DNA of 64,000 nucleotides from Chloroflexota bacterium (GTDB lineage: Bacteria > Chloroflexota > Chloroflexia > Thermomicrobiales > UBA6265), in assembly GCA_023423795.1 (NCBI GenBank), contig JAFAEX010000098.1:1-64000 (forward strand), given 5' to 3'. This document shows positions 8,497-18,500 of the stretch, piece after piece; within the stretch, counting starts at the first letter, position 1; each line of letters starts with the position of its first letter. The notes under the pieces are model-generated. The model saw only the letters and a list, made by a program, of their open reading frames with translations. It did no database searches and was not told the DNA's origin. A program made the position numbers and the translations under genes.

Positions 8497-9138
8497 ATGT
8501 TGCCGGTGCTGCTGCAGGGCATGGGGGTCGGGATCGCGCTGGCAGCGCCGATCGGCCCGATCAACGTGGAGATCATCCGGCGCGGGCTAGGCGGCGGGTT
8601 CGTCAACGGCTGGCTGGTCGGGCTCGGCGCGGTGCTGGCGGACACGATCCTCTGCGCGCTGGTCGTCAGCGGAATCGCGCCGCTAGCCGACCGGCCGATG
8701 CTGCGGATTCCGTTGTTCCTCGCCGGAGCGGTGGTGCTGCTGTACCTCGGGATCGCGGGATTGAGGGCGGTCCGCTCGGGTACGGCGTTCGACGTCGCGC
8801 CGGCGTCGGGGCGGCGTTCGCTGGTCACGGGGTTCCTGATGGCGGTGTCCAACCCGATGGGCATTGTCTACTGGCTCTCGATCGGGTCGGCGCTGATCGC
8901 CTCGGTGGTCGAGCAGGGCGGGCGCGGCGCCGGGCCGATCCTGATCGGCGGGGTGTTCGTCGGTATCGTGATCTGGGTCACGGTGCTCTCCGGACTGGCG
9001 CAGGCCGGGCGGTCGTTCGTCTCGCCGCGGGTGATGCGCGGGATCGGGGCGTTCAGCGCCGTGGTGCTGGTGGGGTTCGGCCTGTGGTTCGCGTGGCAGG
9101 GCGTTTCGGGATTGCTCGCGCTCCGGGTGAGCGCGTAG
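8497..9138 (+). CDS. LysE/RhtB family amino-acid exporter
   Basis: A 213-residue membrane protein with six hydrophobic segments. The first holds the family signature AAPIGPINVEIIRRGLGGGF, and SNPMGIVYWLS lies in the fourth, the typical NPK/NP-like motif of LysE-type translocators. It would export an amino acid or small cation using the proton gradient. A possible -10 element, TAGACT, lies 33 bp upstream at 8458. Confidence 0.82.
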   Translation: MLPVLLQGMGVGIALAAPIGPINVEIIRRGLGGGFVNGWLVGLGAVLADTILCALVVSGIAPLADRPMLRIPLFLAGAVVLLYLGIAGLRAVRSGTAFDVAPASGRRSLVTGFLMAVSNPMGIVYWLSIGSALIASVVEQGGRGAGPILIGGVFVGIVIWVTVLSGLAQAGRSFVSPRVMRGIGAFSAVVLVGFGLWFAWQGVSGLLALRVSA

Positions 9139-9166
9139 GGCGGCACAGCACGGCGAGGAGGAGACG

Positions 9167-10882
9167 GTGAGGGCGGCTGACGGCGGAACACGGCGCGGCA
9201 GGCAGGGCGCACGTTCGGTGGGCCGGGCGCGCCTCGCCGCGCAGGTCAGCCGCCGCAACCAGCCGCTGGCGGACGATTCGCCGATCCTCGTCGTGCGCGA
9301 CCAACGGCCGTCCTACGGCGGCGAGCCGCGGACCGGCGGAACCTTGCGCATGGTCCGGCCGGACGGCGGCGGGAACTTCAACCCGGCCGCGTTCGCGATG
9401 GATTTCCAGGTGACGGCAAGTTACCTCGATCCCCTGCTGCGGGCGGACCCGCTGACGATGGAGCCGACGCCGTGGCTCGCGGAGTCGTGGGACATCAGCG
9501 AGGACGGGATCGAAGTCTCCTACACCCTGCGCGACGACATGCGCTGGCACGACGGGACGCCGGTCACGGCCGGTGACGTGGCCTTTTCGTTCGAGGTGTA
9601 CCGGGACGACATGGCGAGCGCGGTTTCTAACTTTTTCGCCCGCCTCGCCGCGGTCGAGACGGAGGGCGATCGCACGGTGCGGGTTCGCCTCGCCGCGAAC
9701 GATCCGACGTGGTTGTTCAACGCATCGACGCTGCCGGTCTTTCAACGTGCTCAGTACGCCGATTTCTGGGATAGCCAACCGGCGACCGGTCGCACGCTAG
9801 ACGGATTCGACTGGCGCGATTCGATCCCGGTCGGGTCGGGGCCGTGGCGCATCGCGGAGTGGACCGCAGCCGGGGTGACGTTCGACGCGAACCGTGAGCA
9901 TCCCATCGCGCCGCCGCACTTCGACACGCTGGAAGTCGCGTGGACGGAGGGCCGGTCCGAGCGCCTGGGCGCGTGGCGGTCCGGGAAGACGGACGTGCTC
10001 TGGCCGGTGCGGGCCGACGACCTCGACCGGTTGGGCGAGCGGGAAGGCCGGTTGTACGCGGCCGATGCGGCGTCGGTGATGTTCGCCGCGTTCAATTTCG
10101 CGAATCCGTTGTCACCGATCGCGGGCGTATTCGACGACGTGCGGGTGCGGAGGGCGCTCTCGATGGCGATCGACCGGGCCGGGTACGCGCGCGACGTGTT
10201 CGCGGGATTCGCGGAGCCGTTCGCGGCGGGCACGGTCGCCCAGCCGTGGGCGCACGACGACGAACTTCGTTCACCAAGCCGGGATACGGGCGGCGCGATC
10301 GCGCTGCTGAACGAGGCCGGGTGGTACGACTACAACGGCGACGGGTTCCTCGAACGCGCCGACGGGTTTCCGTTAGCGTTCACGCTGATCTATCCAGCCG
10401 AGGCACGTCCGGACCTCGCGCGCGTGCTGGCGCGCGTCCAACTCGATCTGGAAGACGTCGGCGTGGATGTCGTGCTGGTCGGGTTGCCCGCCGATGCGTT
10501 CTTCCAGCGTTGGAGCACGATGCGCGATTTCGACCTGATCGCCTACGCGTTCGACCTCTTCCCCGGCTTCACCGACGTTGACCTCTACGGGTCGAGCTGG
10601 GACGTGCGGCGCAACGTGCTCGGCTGGAATCCGGGAGGGTACGCGAACCCGGCCGCGGATGCCGCGATCGATGCGTACCTCGCCGCCGACACGATCGGGG
10701 CGGCGCGCGAAGCGCTCGTGGACCTGCAGCGGGCGGTGGACGAGGATCTGTTCGGGTTGTGGCTGGGTTTCCCGCAAGACCTGGTGCTCGTCGCGGCAGA
10801 CGTACTGGGATTCCGGCCCGACAAGGTGTGGCAAACGGCGGGAACGCCCGGATTGTGGCGGGAGCCAACGCCGCAGTTCTAG
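9167..10882 (+). CDS. Family 5 extracellular solute-binding protein without a visible export signal
   Basis: A 571-residue SBP_bac_5 (peptide/opine-type) binding protein. Recognisable are LAESWDISEDG, TLRDDMRWHDGTPVTAGDV, the VRRALSMAIDR block and a C-terminal helix pair. The GTG at 9167 follows GAGGAGGA, a strong ribosome site. The first 60 residues are rich in Arg and Gly with no hydrophobic core, no lipobox cysteine and no twin-arginine signal, so secretion is not explained. No permease or ATPase genes adjoin it. It may be an orphan receptor, a cytoplasmic protein, or have a mis-sequenced N-terminus. Confidence 0.8.
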   Translation: MRAADGGTRRGRQGARSVGRARLAAQVSRRNQPLADDSPILVVRDQRPSYGGEPRTGGTLRMVRPDGGGNFNPAAFAMDFQVTASYLDPLLRADPLTMEPTPWLAESWDISEDGIEVSYTLRDDMRWHDGTPVTAGDVAFSFEVYRDDMASAVSNFFARLAAVETEGDRTVRVRLAANDPTWLFNASTLPVFQRAQYADFWDSQPATGRTLDGFDWRDSIPVGSGPWRIAEWTAAGVTFDANREHPIAPPHFDTLEVAWTEGRSERLGAWRSGKTDVLWPVRADDLDRLGEREGRLYAADAASVMFAAFNFANPLSPIAGVFDDVRVRRALSMAIDRAGYARDVFAGFAEPFAAGTVAQPWAHDDELRSPSRDTGGAIALLNEAGWYDYNGDGFLERADGFPLAFTLIYPAEARPDLARVLARVQLDLEDVGVDVVLVGLPADAFFQRWSTMRDFDLIAYAFDLFPGFTDVDLYGSSWDVRRNVLGWNPGGYANPAADAAIDAYLAADTIGAAREALVDLQRAVDEDLFGLWLGFPQDLVLVAADVLGFRPDKVWQTAGTPGLWREPTPQF

Positions 10883-10918
10883 TTTCGTCGTTCGCAGGCC
10901 TTGCGCGCCCTATATCGG

Positions 10919-10990
10919 CGTAGGGCAGGGACCTGTGCCCTCCTTCGTCGCCTGCCGTTCACGATGGAGGGCACAGGTCCCTGCCCTACG
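10919..10990. repeat. Inverted repeat G, copy 1
   Basis: Perfect 25-bp arms at 10919-10943 and 10966-10990 flank a 22-bp loop. The arm contains GCAGGGACCTGTGCCCTCC. A related hairpin with the variant AGGGACCCGTGCCC lies at 57187-57319. It sits between convergent genes (solute-binding protein and alcohol dehydrogenase), where a bidirectional terminator would be expected, but lacks a T-run. Confidence 0.8.
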
Positions 10991-11082
10991 AACGGCCGTT
11001 TGCATCCGGCGCCACGAACGAGACCGGGGCCGGAGATGCGTCCATCTCCGGCCCCGTCGGTCATTTGGTCGATGTTAACCGG

Positions 11083-12276
<1,194 letters not shown>

Positions 12277-12321
12277 TGGTGAAAATCCCTTCCTGTCGCG
12301 GGAGGCAGCGGAACGCGTCGG

Positions 12322-13197
12322 TCAGGCCGGGGCGCTGCCCGATTCGTCGGCGGGAGAGACGCCGGTGGCGGTGCCGCGGGCGTAGACCGGCGGGTCGCTG
12401 GCGGGAAACGACTCTTCTGATGCTTCCTCGACGACGTCGCCGCCGTCCTGCATCCGGGTCTCGTCCGACTCGTCCGCGTCGTGGTCCGAGCCGTAGACAA
12501 CCTTGCCGAGTCCGCGCTTTTCGTTGGCCATGGTGGAGTCCTCCTCGCCCCGGCCTTCGCCGAGGCCGCTGGGTTGTCCTTCGACGGTGGGGATTTCGCC
12601 GGTTTCCAGCAGCGCCCGCAGCCGATAGAGCGCGGTCGCGAGCGTGCGGTCGGCGGCCGTTTCGAGCGCCTTGCGCGTGCCGACGAGCGGCAGTTTCGAT
12701 GATGGATAGAGCGCAACGTCCGCCCGGATCACCGTGCCCATGCCATCGGGCGCGTCCATCACGTCGAGCGTGACATCGTGGGGAACGATGGCGTCTGACC
12801 CCGCCCGCCAGGCGATGCGCTTGCCGGGGCGGACGTCGGTGAGGACGGAGCGGAGGGAAATCGTCGCGCCGAAGGGGCCGGAAATCGACCAGGCCCAGCG
12901 ATTCGACGACACCTCGTCCAGGTGCGCGGCCGGTCCGACGAGGCGGCCGATGGTCGGCGGGTCGTCGAGGGCGGCGAAGACGCCGGCGGAGTCGGCGTTG
13001 ATGGAAACCGATCGGCGAATGGCGGCGAACGGTTCGTCCGCGCCGACGCCTCGCCGGGCCGCGACCTCGGCAGCGACCGCGGCGAGCGCAACGCCGGCGA
13101 TCAACGGGGTGGCCGTGGGCATGCCGCCGTCGCCGCGGCTACTGGCGGCCGCGGGGTCGAAACCGGGTTCGTCGAACGAAGCGGAGCGTCGTGTCAT
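12322..13197 (-). CDS. SRPBCC (cyclase/dehydrase-like) protein with short-protein tail
   Basis: A 291-residue protein. Residues about 25-50 hold a hydrophobic stretch (LIAGVALAAVAAEVAARR). Residues about 55-205 match the SRPBCC ligand-binding fold, beginning IRRSVSINADSAGVFAALDD and ending in RALLETGE. Residues 223-291 form an acidic tail that includes EEASEESFPASDPP, a motif I know from free-standing short bacterial proteins. An ATG at codon 223 follows a strong internal ribosome site, so the tail may also be made separately. Start ATG 13197 follows AAGGG. Function is unknown. Confidence 0.75.
   Translation of the reverse strand: MTRRSASFDEPGFDPAAASSRGDGGMPTATPLIAGVALAAVAAEVAARRGVGADEPFAAIRRSVSINADSAGVFAALDDPPTIGRLVGPAAHLDEVSSNRWAWSISGPFGATISLRSVLTDVRPGKRIAWRAGSDAIVPHDVTLDVMDAPDGMGTVIRADVALYPSSKLPLVGTRKALETAADRTLATALYRLRALLETGEIPTVEGQPSGLGEGRGEEDSTMANEKRGLGKVVYGSDHDADESDETRMQDGGDVVEEASEESFPASDPPVYARGTATGVSPADESGSAPA
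12529..12546 (-). promoter_or_regulatory. Possible internal translation start
   Basis: On the minus strand AGGAGGA stands seven bases before an in-frame ATG (12531-12529) inside the SRPBCC gene. This is a better ribosome site than that of the full-length start. It would give a 69-residue acidic protein ending in the SFPASDPP-type tail. Confidence 0.4.
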
Positions 13198-13302
13198 CGG
13201 ATTCGCCCTTTGCGCGTGGCCGGTGCCCTGGTCAGTGGGCGGCGCGCGGGAGCACCGCCAAGGGATGAAACGCAAACGCGCTGCCACGGCGCGCAGGAAA
13301 AG

Positions 13303-13338
13303 GACAGCCCCGCGCCGGCTTCCGGCGCGGGGCTGTCG
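13303..13338 (-). terminator. Rho-independent terminator of cysK
   Basis: A perfect GC-rich hairpin with arms of about 16 bp (ACAGCCCCGCGCCGG and its complement) and a four-base loop is followed on the minus strand by CCTTTTCC. It lies between cysK and the downstream SRPBCC gene, separating the two units. Confidence 0.8.
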
Positions 13339-13370
13339 CCCTCGATGGTTTGGTAGGGACGGGGCGCGGG

Positions 13371-14405
13371 TTAGTTGTTCGTATTGGCGGTCATCGAGGA
13401 GGCGCGGTCCCGCAGTTCCTCGAAGGCGAGGGTGCTGAGGTAGCGTTCGCCGGTGTCGGGCAGGACGACGACGATCAGTTTGCCGCGGTTCTCCTCGCGG
13501 GAGGCGACGATGCGGCCGGCGGCGGCAGCCGCGCCGCAGGAGATGCCGAGCAGCAGGCCCTCGGTCCGCATCAGTTCCTGCTCGGCGGCGATGGCGGTCG
13601 GTGCATCGATGGAAACGATCTCGTCGTAGACGCCGGTGTCGAGCACCTCCGGCACGAAGTTCGCGCCGAGGCCCTGAATCTTGTGCGGGCCGGCCTGGCC
13701 CTTGGCCAGCAGCGGGGATTCCAGCGGCTCGACGGCGACGACCTGGACGCTGGGTTTGAGGTTTTTGAGCACCTGACCGGCGCCGGTGATGGTGCCGCCG
13801 GTGCCGATGCCGCCGACGAGGATGTCGATCTCGCCGGCGGTGTCCTCCCAGATCTCGACCGCGGTGGTGCGGCGGTGGATCTCCGGGTTCGACGGGTTGC
13901 GGAACTGCTGCGGCATCCAGGCGTTCGGCGTTTCGGCAACGATCTGCTCGGCGCGGCGCACCGCGCCGGCCATGCCCTCGCTGGGCGGGGTGAGCACCAG
14001 TTCCGCGCCGTAGCCGAGCAGGAGGACGCGGCGCTCCAGGCTCATGCTTTCGGGCATGGTGAGGATCAGGCGGTAGCCGCGGGCCGCGGCAACCCAGGCG
14101 AGGGCGATGCCGGTGTTGCCGCTGGTCGGCTCCACCAAGGTGGTGACGCCGGGCTGGATCAGCCCGCGCCGCTCGGCGTCCTCGATCATGGCGACGCCGA
14201 TGCGGTCCTTGACCGAGTAACCCGGGGTGAAGGCTTCGAGCTTGCCGACCAGCGTGCCGACGGCGTTCGGGGCGAACCGGGCCAGTTTCACCAGCGGCGT
14301 GTTACCGATGAGTTCGGTGGCGTCGTCGGCGATCCGCGGCCGCTGCCGGCGCGGAGTCAGGCTGAGATCGACCGAGGCAGGGGAAAATTCGACGGTATCG
14401 ACCAT
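13371..14405 (-). CDS. cysK: Cysteine synthase (O-acetylserine sulfhydrylase)
   Basis: A 344-residue PLP enzyme of the cysteine synthase/CBS family. [11 protein letters not shown] begins the fold, the PLP lysine is Lys66 in SVKDR, the substrate loop is TSGNTG, and [13 protein letters not shown] binds the cofactor phosphate. It makes cysteine from O-acetylserine and sulfide; the related CysM enzymes use a thiocarboxylated carrier protein, which cannot be excluded here. An ATG at 14417 would add four residues but has no usable ribosome site. The neighbour is the sulfur-transfer fusion MoaD-MoaE, transcribed the same way. Confidence 0.9.
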   Translation of the reverse strand: MVDTVEFSPASVDLSLTPRRQRPRIADDATELIGNTPLVKLARFAPNAVGTLVGKLEAFTPGYSVKDRIGVAMIEDAERRGLIQPGVTTLVEPTSGNTGIALAWVAAARGYRLILTMPESMSLERRVLLLGYGAELVLTPPSEGMAGAVRRAEQIVAETPNAWMPQQFRNPSNPEIHRRTTAVEIWEDTAGEIDILVGGIGTGGTITGAGQVLKNLKPSVQVVAVEPLESPLLAKGQAGPHKIQGLGANFVPEVLDTGVYDEIVSIDAPTAIAAEQELMRTEGLLLGISCGAAAAAGRIVASREENRGKLIVVVLPDTGERYLSTLAFEELRDRASSMTANTNN

Positions 14406-14456
14406 GGCAGGCACCATCCTGGGGCGAGGCGTGCGGCGCGCGAGGCCGCCGTCCGC

Positions 14457-14485
14457 ATACTATAGTTGTGAATCAAGAATAGCAA
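14457..14485 (-). promoter_or_regulatory. Candidate cysK promoter
   Basis: On the minus strand TTGCTA and TAGTAT are separated by 17 bp; TATAGT two bases earlier is an alternative -10. The region is AT-rich compared with its surroundings and lies about 50 bp upstream of the cysK start. Confidence 0.5.
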
Positions 14486-14504
14486 GTCCCAGCCGGACTG
14501 ACCA

Positions 14505-15209
14505 CTAGCGCTCCGTGCCGCCCAGTTCGGCAGCGAGTTCACGCCGGTAATCCGCCTCGCTGCCGATCCAGGATGCGCCGTCGGCGTAGTGCTCCTTCTT
14601 CCAGACCGGGACGATCTCCTTGAGCCGGTCGATGGCGTATTCACCAGCGGCGAACGCTTCGGCGCGGTGCGGGGAGGCGATGCAGATGACGACGCTGGCT
14701 TCCCCGACCGGGAGGAAGCCGGTGCGGTGCACGATGGCAACGTGCTCGATGCCCCAGCGCTCGCGGATCTCGTCGCCGATTTTCGCCATCATCTTCTCGG
14801 CGGCTTCGGGGTAGGCCTCGTAATCGAGGCCGACGACGCCCTTGCCGCGGGCGTTGTCGCGGACGCGGCCGACGAAGGTGAGCAGCGCGCCGCTGCCGGG
14901 GTCATCGACGAGGGCCTCGACGGCGCGCGGGTCGAGGGGCTCTTGCAGCACGCGGAAGCGGCCGTCGCCGCCGCTGACCGGCGGGATGAGCGCGAGTTCG
15001 TCGCCGTGCCCGAGGACGTGGTCTTCGCGGGTGTATTCCTGGTTCACCATGAGCATGACGCGGCCGCGCATCGGCGCGAGCCGGGGTTCGTCGGCCTGGA
15101 GGGCGTCGAGGACCGCGCCGACGGTTGCGCCGTCGGGCACGTCGCGCGCCTCTTTCGAGCGACCGAGCAGTTCGCGCACGGCGGCGAAATACCGGAGATT
15201 CACCCGCAT
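14505..15209 (-). CDS. Fused MoaD-MoaE molybdopterin synthase
   Basis: A 234-residue fusion. Residues 1-81 are the small subunit MoaD, ubiquitin-like and ending in PPVSGG with Gly80-Gly81. Residues about 85-230 are the large subunit MoaE with the FVGRVR, VPVWKKEHYADG and GEASVVICIASPHR blocks. Together they put two sulfurs into precursor Z to form molybdopterin. In the free MoaD the Gly-Gly must be C-terminal to carry the thiocarboxylate, so this fusion should need cleavage after Gly81, as known for mycobacterial MoaX. The product would serve the molybdenum or tungsten formate dehydrogenase in this window. Confidence 0.9.
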   Translation of the reverse strand: MRVNLRYFAAVRELLGRSKEARDVPDGATVGAVLDALQADEPRLAPMRGRVMLMVNQEYTREDHVLGHGDELALIPPVSGGDGRFRVLQEPLDPRAVEALVDDPGSGALLTFVGRVRDNARGKGVVGLDYEAYPEAAEKMMAKIGDEIRERWGIEHVAIVHRTGFLPVGEASVVICIASPHRAEAFAAGEYAIDRLKEIVPVWKKEHYADGASWIGSEADYRRELAAELGGTER

Positions 15210-15348
15210 CGTTGGTCCCTTGTCTCACGCCTGCCATCGACCGGCCCGTTGAGCGAATCTACCATGTGCGCCATTCCGGGCATTGGGAGCCGTTCGGCGA
15301 TGACGGTGATTCTGTCGCAGGCCGGCGGGACGACGATGAGGTTGGGTC

Positions 15349-16320
15349 GTGAAGGAAGAATCACCTCCCGAGGGGTACACGGCCGCAGCGCCGACGCTGG
15401 ACGATCTCGGCGAGATCGCGGACCTGATGGCGGCGGCGCAGCGGGCCGATCTCGGGACGGCGGAAACGACGGCCGAAGCGTTGGCCGGCGACCTGAAAGG
15501 CGTCGATCTCGCGACGATGGCGGTTCTCGTCCGCGGCGACGACGGCACGGCGGCGGCGTACGCGGACGTCATCGACCGCGCGCATTCGGTCGTGTCGGTG
15601 TACGGGCACGTCCATCCGGCTCACCGTGGGCGCGGTCTCGGGCGCTGGCTGGTGAAATGGGGCGAGCGTTACGCGGAGCGGGTGATGCCGCTGGCCGATC
15701 CTGAGGCGATGGTCGCGGTCCAGCACTTCGTGCCGAAGGAGCACGCGAAGGCGCGCGAACTGCTCGCGGGACGCGGGTACGAACCGGTCCGTGAGGTCTA
15801 CGAGATGGCGATCGACCTGCGCGAAGCACCAGCCGTCCCGGATGCTCCGGACGGGTTCTCGGTGCGGGTGTTTCGGCCCGGCATCGACGACCGGGCGGCG
15901 TACGAAGCGATGGAGGATGCGTTCCGCGATCTTTGGGGCCGGCCGCAGGGATCGTGGGAGCGGTACCGGGCGATGCTCGACGTGCTGGCGGCCGATCCCG
16001 GGCTGATGCTGCTGGCGTGGGACGGAGACGATCTGGCCGGCCAGTGCTGGGCGCGGCGGCTCGGCGACGAGGCGTGGATCGACGCGCTCGGGGTGGGGCG
16101 GCGCTGGCGGGGTCGCGGACTTGGGCGATTCCTGCTGCTGTCTGCGTTCGCTGCGCTGCGCGAACGGGGTGCGCGGACGACGATGCTGAACGTGGACGCC
16201 GGGAACACGAGCGGCGCGGCACGGCTATACCTCGGGGCCGGAATGCGGATTCTCCGGGGACACGACGTGATGCGCCGGGTGCTGCGGCCGGGCGGCGAGT
16301 TGGTGGATGAGCGGGCGTAG
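15349..16320 (+). CDS. Tandem GNAT N-acetyltransferase
   Basis: A 323-residue protein with two GNAT domains. Each carries an acetyl-CoA pyrophosphate loop of the Q/RxxGxG/A type: HRGRGLGRWL near residue 90 and WRGRGLGRFLL near residue 250. The C-terminal domain also has the NVDAGNTSGAARLY helix typical of active domains. The layout resembles mycothiol synthase MshD, but no other mycothiol genes are near and the acceptor is unknown. The GTG at 15349 is the chosen start. Confidence 0.8.
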   Translation: MKEESPPEGYTAAAPTLDDLGEIADLMAAAQRADLGTAETTAEALAGDLKGVDLATMAVLVRGDDGTAAAYADVIDRAHSVVSVYGHVHPAHRGRGLGRWLVKWGERYAERVMPLADPEAMVAVQHFVPKEHAKARELLAGRGYEPVREVYEMAIDLREAPAVPDAPDGFSVRVFRPGIDDRAAYEAMEDAFRDLWGRPQGSWERYRAMLDVLAADPGLMLLAWDGDDLAGQCWARRLGDEAWIDALGVGRRWRGRGLGRFLLLSAFAALRERGARTTMLNVDAGNTSGAARLYLGAGMRILRGHDVMRRVLRPGGELVDERA

Positions 16321-16375
16321 GCGAGGTTCATTCGCGCACGGGACCGAGCCGGTTTGGCTTCGTTGGGATGAGGCG

Positions 16376-17836
16376 TTACGACGCTCCGGCGGAGTCGCCG
16401 GCGATTTCGAGCGCCATGAGGGCCAACTGGAGCGAAAGGCGGGTCGCCGGGTCGAGCGGGTCGAGACCGGTGAGGTTGGCGACCTGGCGCAACCGGTAGG
16501 CGAGGGTATTGCGGTGGATCCCGAGCAGGCGGGCCGCTTCGACGCTCGCGCCGCCGGTTTCGAGGAAGACGGCGAGGGTCCGGCGCAATTCTCCCCGCCG
16601 GTCGCGGTCGGGGAGTTCTCGCAGGACGGCGGCGGAAAAGGCACGCAGGGCGTCGCCGCCGCGCAAGGGGTAGAGCACCTGCCATGCGCCGAGCGTGCGG
16701 GCGTCGTCGAAGGCGACGGCGCCGGGCTGGATGCGGCCGGAGCGGAGCAAGGTTCCGACGAACCGCGCCTCGGCAGCCGCCTCCGGAAGGCGCGAGAATC
16801 CGTGCGCCGGGGCAGAGATCGCGAGCCAGCAGTCGCCGCCCGACCGAAGCGGACGGAACGATTCACCGGTGCGGTCCGTCGCGGCGCTTCGCGGCGATTG
16901 CGGTTTCCGGGTTTCGAGCAGCCAGGCAGGATCGCCATCGACCGAACCGGCATCGATCGGGGCTGACGCGCCGGCGTACCGCTGCACCTCCGAGATGGAT
17001 GCGGCAGGCGCGATGGCGACGCGGTACTCGGCGTCCGGCGAGAGGCCGAGCCGGAGCGCGGTGGCGCGCTGGGCGAGGTCGTCGGCGGGCTGCTCCCCGA
17101 ACAGCAGCAGGTTCAGGCCACGGGCGCGGGCGGGGCCGCGTGGGCGATCGGCATCGGCACGGCGGGCGGCGGCCGCAAGCGCTTCCGCCAGCCGCTCGGC
17201 GGCAATGCGCGCGAGGGCCGCGCGACGGCGGTCGGTCCAGCCGACGGCGGTCTCGAAGCCGCCGGGGATCGTCGCCCGCTCCCAGGCTGGGGAAATCGAA
17301 CGGTCGGATCGTGGGTCATGCTCGGCGAGGGTTTCCGACGCGGCGGCGAATCGGACCGGCAGGTCCAGCAACGTCGCGGCTTCGCGGACGAGGTGGACTG
17401 CGTCGGCAGAGACCGCGCCGAGTTTGCCGAGCATGCGGCCGAGGTCGGTACCGGTCCGGTACAACTCGCCGCGGAACTCGGTGAGGGCGCGGTTAAGGAC
17501 GCCTTCGATTTCGCCGGGCGAACCGTCGCCGTGGAACGTGAGCACCGACAACGGAGAATCGGGCATATCGGGAGCGATGCCTGCCGGGACGATGAGCCCG
17601 ATCGCGCCGAGCCGGTGGAGGTCGGTGATGAGGTCGGGCCACGGCTGCCCGGCGGCGGCGATGGCGCCCTCTCCGAAGAAGACGAGTTCGCCGCCGCGAA
17701 GCGTGGGCAGCATCGGCGGGGCGGTGCGGGCGGCAACGACCCAGCCCACCTCGGTATCGCCGGTGTCGCGGGCTTCCGACCAGAGCCGCAACCGTGGCTC
17801 CAGCGCGACCAGGTCGGCGAGCGTCACCTCCGCCAT
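16376..17836 (-). CDS. PucR-family transcriptional regulator
   Basis: A protein of 486 residues with an N-terminal PucR-like sensing domain (LADLVALEPRLRLWSEARD, then GGELVFFGEGAI), a long middle region and a C-terminal helix-turn-helix in TLAVFLETGGASVEAARLLG, followed by IHRNTLAYRLRQVANLTGLD. That last block is diagnostic of the PucR/CdaR group. Family members control purine, amino-acid or sugar-acid catabolism. A second possible ATG lies at 17857. No obvious target gene adjoins it; the next gene is divergent nrdJ nearly 900 bp away. Confidence 0.82.
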   Translation of the reverse strand: MAEVTLADLVALEPRLRLWSEARDTGDTEVGWVVAARTAPPMLPTLRGGELVFFGEGAIAAAGQPWPDLITDLHRLGAIGLIVPAGIAPDMPDSPLSVLTFHGDGSPGEIEGVLNRALTEFRGELYRTGTDLGRMLGKLGAVSADAVHLVREAATLLDLPVRFAAASETLAEHDPRSDRSISPAWERATIPGGFETAVGWTDRRRAALARIAAERLAEALAAAARRADADRPRGPARARGLNLLLFGEQPADDLAQRATALRLGLSPDAEYRVAIAPAASISEVQRYAGASAPIDAGSVDGDPAWLLETRKPQSPRSAATDRTGESFRPLRSGGDCWLAISAPAHGFSRLPEAAAEARFVGTLLRSGRIQPGAVAFDDARTLGAWQVLYPLRGGDALRAFSAAVLRELPDRDRRGELRRTLAVFLETGGASVEAARLLGIHRNTLAYRLRQVANLTGLDPLDPATRLSLQLALMALEIAGDSAGAS

Positions 17837-18401
17837 GCGTGCGTGGCCATCCTTCATGCAACGATCGGGCGGTCTGTCGCGAATAGTACGGGACGGGGGC
17901 GAGCGTGCGAGACGCGTGCAGGGCCGGGCTTGCTCATCGGAGATGACGAATCTTGCCAGCGGACGAGCGGCGCGTGGAGCGAACGAGACTGATGGTTGCC
18001 GCCCGCCCGCAGGCGAGGGCGTTTGCCAGCCTGGCCGGAGGAACGACTGAGCGGGCGCGGTGACCGCGGTTGCCCTGCTGATCCGTTCACGGACCGTGCC
18101 CGACCAGGGTTGATGGCGCTTGCCAGGAAAGTCCGGGAATGGGCGAGGCGGGCCGGGGGCAGCATCAAACAAGCAAACGGTTCTAGCATCCGGTGCCGCC
18201 GTTGCCGGACTTTTCGTCCATGCATTGTTCGTCGGAGCAGCACAAATGACAGCAGGTTTCACCCGGTGACCGGGGAGATCGATTCCGGCATTGCGTCCCG
18301 GCTCCGGACCTGCGACACGGTGTCCACGAAGCAGGATGTTGGGATGCGAACGGGACGCAATTCGGGGTGACCCCTTTTCGCGCGCCGGTGCGATCTGATA
18401 C

Positions 18402-18411
18402 TGTACGTACA
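18402..18411. promoter_or_regulatory. TGTACGTACA palindrome upstream of nrdJ
   Basis: A perfect 10-bp palindrome about 75 bp upstream of the putative nrdJ -10 element. The same core occurs upstream of lysA (52327) and inside each large repeat element, which makes a shared DNA-binding protein possible. Confidence 0.35.
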
Positions 18412-18464
18412 CCCCGCACGTTCTCTCCGGAAAGCGATCGCCGAGTTTGACCTTCGGGCACATC

Positions 18465-18500
18465 TTGTGCCTCGGGGATGATCGGCTATACTACATGTAG
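18465..18500 (+). promoter_or_regulatory. Candidate nrdJ promoter with overlapping palindrome
   Basis: TTGTGC (18465) and TATACT (18487) are 16 bp apart. The -10 runs directly into the perfect palindrome CTACATGTAG (18491-18500), placed where a repressor would block initiation. The leader to the nrdJ ATG would be about 230 bases. The match to known NrdR boxes is poor. Confidence 0.4.
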
